64,000 nucleotides of DNA from the NCBI RefSeq assembly GCF_041146395.1, contig NC_090997.1, positions 32,343,501 to 32,407,500 on the forward strand, given 5' to 3'. How positions within the stretch are numbered: the first letter of the stretch is position 1; every line of letters starts with the position of its first letter. Below the pieces are notes generated by a model. The model was not told where the DNA came from and made no database searches. It was given only the letters and a program-made list of their open reading frames with translations. This DNA comes from Eulemur rufifrons. Taxonomy: Eukaryota > Chordata > Mammalia > Primates > Lemuridae. A program made the position numbers and the translations under genes. Below, one piece after another: positions 59,744 to 64,000 of the stretch.

Positions 59744-61679
59744 GTAGGGGTCATTTGCTCTCCAACTTCTCCCAAACCAAAGAAACCAGATTTATTTTCT
59801 AAATGGTTTTATTTGTTTTTAAATCTAATGATCTGGCAGAAAGAATCTAGTAAGAATAATATTGCATAAGGTCAAAAGTGTTTATAGATATTAGGAAGTT
59901 GTGTTGAATAGACAAATGATATGCCATCCCATCCCTATTTTTAGAGTATTCTGTAAAGAAACATTAAGTATTTTTCATTTCAGATTGTAACACAACCATA
60001 CTGGTGAACATCCCTAATCTGTTTTGTCAACAGCTAGAAATTATCTTGGGCATCATGAGAGACTCCCTCTCTGACACCAGGCTTTCCCAGCTGCCTGGTG
60101 GGGTGTTTTTTTAGTAACTTTCATGAATTAGAAAGAAAATCCAGTCTCCTATTCTCAAAGCACTACTAGGTTTAGGCTCTCTTCCAGGTCATATGGTTAC
60201 TTCTCATAGATTTGTAGAAATTCTTTTTGTCCAAAAACCTTTGTAAAGTTGTATTTTCTTTTTACATATCCTTTAATGACTTTTATGTTTAAAAGAGTAC
60301 CCACTGGCTCAAGAATTCCCATAAGGTATGAACAAGTCCCTCTTTGTCTCAGACATTCCTTCATGTTATAAAATCCTATTTCTACCTAAGTTAGAGCGAA
60401 GAGATGACATTTCTCTAGCTCCTTAGGTGCATGCTCCCCAGTCTTCTTCCTTTTACATTTCCTCCAGCATTTCGGTGATGTTGGTTTCTGCTTGGTCAGT
60501 TGTTTTACCCTGGGAGTGTTCAGGGAGTAGTCTAGAATGATTTCTAACTAACAAACATTAGCAAAATCACCGTATATCCCATGAATGCTCCAAGTTATTT
60601 TTGCTGTCACCGTTTACAGGAATATATCTAAGACATTGGTCTCTACCCTTTGGGAATCTCAAAAATTGTAAATGTCAGGTGTCAGTCACAGCTTTTATGT
60701 GGTCACAGTGCTGAAGCACACCCTGCTCAAATTAAAGTGCTAGATGATAACACTGGCTCTTACTGCAGATAGTGCAGAGGAGTGATGCTGTTCTCCAGCA
60801 CCCTGTCAGTAGAATCTGGTGGCCAATGACAGGTGGTTAAAAATCCTTTAGTGGGTATGAAGATGTGATCTGCCCCTTCACTTATGCCCCATCAGTGATG
60901 TCTTTCAAAAACTGCAAATAAGTGAATTTTGTTAAGAATACAGTCTGACCCTGAGCATAGGTTTTGAACCTACTCTGTACTTTACATCTTGCCTTTCCTT
61001 CACTTTTCACCAATTTTGGAAGTAAGAGAACCACAGAGTTAAGATACTTATATATATTTGACTCTGATCTGGAAGAAAAATACATGTAATATATTTTATA
61101 GCATATAAAGAAAATTAATTTTAGATGTTTATGTTGTTAGATCAGCAAAAGAAAAAAATGTACGTTTTTAATATATAGAGCCATTTAGGATTTTAATAGA
61201 GAATATTAGCTATCATACAAAGTTTATAGGCTAATTTTAGACTATTATTTTACTTTCTAAAAATTTCTTAGTCCTTAGTAGTTAAAGCACAATATCCTAG
61301 TGCAGTTGAAAGTTAGAGTAATGGACTCATTTTATAATATAATCATATACCCAGATACAAATTCAAAGATTGCTTTGGTAGTTTTTTTCAGCTGTGGTTA
61401 ATCCTTAGGGATAAGAAATTGAATCTAGAAAGTGAATAAATATGATTGAGATCACTTTATAGGCAGTGCTAAAAAGTAGAAGAAAACAAACAAGAAGGAA
61501 ACAAAGCTATTTGTTTTCCTGTTTGCTTTCTTTAAAAAATATTTGTATGGTAGCCTGCTTTTACTCTAGTGCTTTGACTAATTTTCACATTAATGAAAAA
61601 ATACCCAACTGCGCCTAAAGAAATAAGAATTAAAAGTGAAGTAAAGCCTCTTAAACAAAGCCTTTTCTGTGTTTCACAG
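59744..61679 (+). other. SMAP1 intron of 1.9 kb
   Basis: I see no recognisable gene or repeat. The sequence is AT-rich, ending in a TGTGTTTCACAG acceptor. Confidence 0.9.
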
Positions 61680-61814
61680 ATGAATCAGCAAATGGCTGGC
61701 ATGAGTATCAATACTGCCACCCCCGCGGCGGGTTTTGGCCAGCCCCCTACCACAACAGCAGGATGGTCTGGAAGCTCATCGGGGCAGACTCTCAGCACAC
61801 AACTGTGGAAATGA
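61680..61814 (+). CDS. SMAP1: SMAP1 terminal coding exon with stop codon
   Basis: The acceptor GTTTCACAG ends at 61679. Coding continues in phase 0 for 44 residues and a TGA at 61812-61814. The peptide starts MNQQMAGMSINTATP, passes a GFGQP segment, and ends SGQTLSTQLWK, which I recognise as the SMAP1 C-terminus. Within the window SMAP1 therefore contributes 30 + 1 + 41 + 57 + 1 + 101 + 44 = 275 residues. If the total matches the 440-residue isoform I recall for human, the clathrin box would fall near residue 192. The exon contains a small CpG cluster (CCCGCGGCGGG) at its alanine/glycine codons. The 3' UTR follows directly and runs toward the oppositely oriented B3GAT2 gene. Confidence 0.97.
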   Translation: MNQQMAGMSINTATPAAGFGQPPTTTAGWSGSSSGQTLSTQLWK

Positions 61815-62660
61815 AAACTGAGATACAAGTGTCATCCAGAACTACCACCTGACATTCCTTGCTAAAACGCATCTAGTTCCCCTGTTTATTCATGTACATA
61901 TATTTTTTTTCTTTTTACCCATTTGTTCATATTAAGAATTATCTGATTGACCGTGTTGGTCTGTACTGATTAAATTTGATGTGGTGAAAAGCAGGTTGAT
62001 AAACCATTTTATGTCAAAAGCAGCTTTGCTCATATTTCCCATGATTTCATAAACCACCATTATTTGAGAAGCTGCTCAGTCAACTTGCATAATCAGTTTT
62101 ACTCTCAGTAAAATTATAGCTCTAATGTTTGCATATAAGGGAAGTAGTTATCATGTTAGTAATACCTCTAACAGTATAAACCCCACCCCCCAAATTAGCC
62201 AATAATCCTGTAGGAAGGTCCTGTACTGTATGATCAAATGTTTAATCACATAAATAGAATGTAAATGTATCACAGAGCACTGTTTTCTAGTGTATCAAAA
62301 TTCTTTTATTTCATCATTCGCTCCACTGTGCTGTTGTTATGATGTGCTTAACAGGGAACGTGGTTAGTGAAAGGAAGATAAACCTGGATGTTACTACAAA
62401 ACTTAGTTTAACGAATGTTTAAAGAATTCAAATTTTATCTGCCTCTCTTGTAATTTGGATCTCTTCTTATGTACATAGTGCTAACATGAAGACCTTTTTC
62501 TGCACTACATGCAAACAGGGTAACTAAAACAAAGCCACTTTGAATCCTTGAAGGTATATCCAGGTTTATGACAGTAATTGTGTTTACATTTTATGGTGCC
62601 TAGTATTGACAAAATGTTATTTCCCTATATTAAACAGATGACTCCCTAGACCTTTTCAAT
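61815..62660 (+). other. SMAP1: SMAP1 3' UTR (minimum extent, to candidate proximal poly(A) site)
   Basis: AT-rich non-coding sequence follows the SMAP1 stop. No canonical + strand AATAAA was found between the two genes' stop codons. The variant ATTAAA occurs at 61969-61974 and at 62629-62634. The second is followed within about 30 nt by a GU-rich stretch (TTGTGGGGTTTTT), a good cleavage context, so I place a provisional end near 62.65 kb. A longer form could use AATAAA at 63292-63297, which lies inside the short B3GAT2 intron on the other strand. The end is inferred from motifs only. Confidence 0.6.
62629..62634 (+). terminator. Candidate SMAP1 poly(A) signal ATTAAA
   Basis: This is the commonest variant hexamer, with a GU-rich element about 30 nt downstream at 62661-62673. 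The placement 0.8 kb after the stop is plausible. No transcript evidence is available here. Confidence 0.45.
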
Positions 62661-62669
62661 TGTGGGGTT

Positions 62670-62675
62670 TTTATT
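62670..62675 (-). terminator. Candidate B3GAT2 poly(A) signal AATAAA
   Basis: TTTATT on the + strand reads AATAAA on the - strand, about 460 nt after the B3GAT2 stop. Further - strand AATAAA hexamers are at 62305-62310 and 61885-61890, so longer 3' UTRs overlapping SMAP1 are possible. Inferred from motif only. Confidence 0.4.
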
Positions 62676-63133
62676 TCCTATGATGTATACTGCCACCAGT
62701 CTTCCAAAAATTATTTAATGTTGCAAAGTCAGGAATTGGGAACATTTAGCTGACAAAATACCTGTCATCTTGTTTCTAAAACCTGTTCAGTGCTACCAAT
62801 TATAAGGCCAAATTGGGGGCGGGGGGGGGGGGGAAGAAAGTGTAAGATACTCAGAATGGTATCCTGCAGTGTCGTATGACTGTACTATACAAAACTCTTC
62901 CAATTTAGTGGTAGGGAAAACATGCAGAACAAATGAAGACAAAACAGGTTTTGTACCATCCAGTTAGCTTGTGTTAACTGACAAGCACTGTTTAAACAGA
63001 TGTCCATCAGATGACAAGAAAGGCTGTTGTACTGAAGTAAAATGAACAATACCTGAATCTCTGCAGCCTAAACTCCAAACATCCTCGTCCACATCCTTTG
63101 GCCAGGCAAACTGCACCAGTTGTTGCTTTGATT
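62676..63133 (-). other. B3GAT2: B3GAT2 3' UTR (provisional extent)
   Basis: This is non-coding sequence after the B3GAT2 stop, down to the nearest AATAAA on the - strand. It contains a run of 13 G on the + strand at 62821-62833. The true 3' end may lie further into the SMAP1 side. Confidence 0.5.
62821..62833 (+). repeat. Poly(G) run in shared 3' UTR region
   Basis: 13 consecutive G, preceded by GGGGGC. Confidence 0.9.
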
Positions 63134-63220
63134 TTATACCTCAATTTTCACTGTGTCCAGGTGGTACTTTGGCTCGTTGGCGAGATTAACCTTCTCTGTC
63201 CGAGTGTGCCACACGAGAAC
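63134..63220 (-). CDS. B3GAT2: B3GAT2 terminal coding exon (C-terminus with VWHTRTE)
   Basis: On the - strand a CTCTTTTAG acceptor is followed by 28 codons in phase 0 and a TAA at 63136-63134. The peptide begins VLVWHTRTEKVNLANEP and ends DTVKIEV, the C-terminus of galactosylgalactosylxylosylprotein 3-beta-glucuronosyltransferase 2 (GlcAT-S). This Golgi type II membrane enzyme transfers glucuronic acid from UDP-GlcA to terminal N-acetyllactosamine, the step before sulfation in making the HNK-1 carbohydrate epitope. In the related GlcAT-I structure the His and Arg of the WHTR motif contact the UDP phosphates, and both are intact here. The C-terminal residues distinguish it from B3GAT1, whose tail differs. 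The gene faces SMAP1 tail to tail, matching the arrangement I recall for human 6q13. Confidence 0.96.
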   Translation of the reverse strand, partial: VLVWHTRTEKVNLANEPKYHLDTVKIEV

Positions 63221-63300
63221 CTAAAAGAGAGGGAAATATGTTAAGTAGCACACTCTGAACGCTGACACTGAAGGTCAGGCAGCACAAGTGAAATAAATAC

Positions 63301-63449
63301 CTTGGTGCAGTTATTTGCTTTTGGTTCCAGTTCTTCCACTGTTGTTATTTGTTTTAGAAAGTCAGATTCTTGCATCCCTGGCTGGGATCCACGTCGCTTA
63401 AATACAGCTTTGGGGTTGGACAGGATGACTTGAAGACTTACAGCAAATC
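63301..63449 (-). CDS. B3GAT2: B3GAT2 penultimate coding exon
   Basis: This 149-nt exon is read on the - strand. It follows a CACAAAG acceptor and ends AAG before GTATTT, with only 80 bp of intron before the terminal exon. Its first two bases complete a Gly codon from the previous exon (outside the window), and 49 codons follow. The peptide starts FAVSLQVILSNPKAVFKRRG, passes QPGMQESDFL, and ends EELEPKANNCTK. In this family the region after the DMAGFAV motif shapes the acceptor-substrate pocket, and the QESDFL segment corresponds to the conserved Glu-containing stretch around the catalytic base. The joined reading frame CTK-VLVWHTR across the short intron is exact. Two intact exons with proper introns exclude a processed copy. 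Confidence 0.95.
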
Positions 63450-64000
63450 CTTTGTGAAAAGTTAAAAAAAAAAAAAATGACTTTTAAAAGTAAAATATTG
63501 GTGTGCTTCTCTTTTTCTCTATATAAATTTGGTTGCATCAAAAACAATTTTTTAAATACTATATGTCAGGTCTTGGTATACAAATGTGAACATTACCTGT
63601 ATTGCCGTCTCAAAAGGAAAATCAACCATTACAATAATTGTGCATTCAGTGCAAAGTAGAGGTGTGCACGGCGGGGCATCTATGCAAAATATGAAGTCTA
63701 GTCTGTTGATAATAAAGGGTGAATTTTATAAGCTGCTGTTTCACAGAGGTCATCACATCCCCACATTTGACACTTTGGAATAACCAAGAACTCAATGCAG
63801 CTGAAAAGCATCCAGACTTACCCTGACCATCCTTGGAGTGTGCGACTGCCTGCCCCGTTCTTCTGCCCGCTCTTCAGCATCACTGCGTGCTCTATCAACA
63901 TCAGCACTGCTCTGATGCACTTTGCGTTTAGAAGATTGAGTGGTAGAAGTCAATTAGCCAGAAAATGAATAATACCTAATTTACAATCATTTGGTTTAAA
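63450..64000 (-). other. B3GAT2 intron (partial)
   Basis: This is the intron upstream of the penultimate B3GAT2 exon, cut by the window edge. A poly(A) run at 63463-63477 (+ strand) forms the poly-T stretch close to the acceptor. A CpG-rich block at about 63820-63935 stands out from the AT-rich surroundings (see findings). Confidence 0.8.

Noticed and set aside
1..64000. CRISPR arrays, rRNA, functional tRNA genes, operons or a novel multigene system
   Set aside because: No spaced short repeats, no cloverleaf with Pol III boxes outside SINEs, and the only supported genes are SMAP1 and B3GAT2 of a mammalian nuclear genome.

Overview
This is mammalian nuclear DNA, almost certainly from a strepsirrhine primate (lemur or galago). 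It is AT-rich and intron-dominated. It carries Alu dimers, including two with the duplicated A-rich linker typical of lemur/galago Alus, plus L1, L2, MIR, MaLR and several families of DNA transposons. A piggyBac-type miniature element with perfect ends at 16322-16610 fits a mouse-lemur-like genome, but I cannot assign the species from sequence alone.

Two genes converge tail to tail. On the + strand are the last five coding exons of SMAP1 (a small ArfGAP working in clathrin-dependent endocytosis): 28160-28250, 54297-54421, 58358-58529, 59439-59743 and 61680-61814. All have canonical AG/GT borders and compatible phases, and together they encode the C-terminal 275 residues. The upstream exons with the ArfGAP zinc-finger domain are not in the window. 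On the - strand are the last two coding exons of B3GAT2 (the HNK-1 glucuronyltransferase GlcAT-S): 63301-63449 and 63134-63220, split by an 80-bp intron. The stop codons of the two genes are about 1.3 kb apart. Candidate poly(A) signals of the two strands lie within about 45 bp of each other near 62.63-62.68 kb.

Layout: 1-28159 is SMAP1 intron with L1M fragments, three full Alus, Tigger-type, piggyBac-type and hAT elements, MIRs, an RPS21 processed pseudogene and a MaLR LTR that contains a copy of nearby unique DNA. 28251-54296 is a 26-kb intron holding a near-full-length but broken antisense L1 (about 34.76-41.57 kb), a nested L2/L1M block, several microsatellites, a 1.26-kb mariner with decayed transposase, and two Alus. 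54422-61679 holds three short introns with one Alu and old repeats. 61815-63133 is shared 3'-UTR space. 63450-64000 is B3GAT2 intron with a small CpG-rich block.

I see no new multigene system. The observations most worth checking are the 260-bp duplicate inside the LTR, the piggyBac-type element, the mariner, a perfect 36-bp palindrome, the facing poly(A) signals and the CpG-rich block near the right edge.
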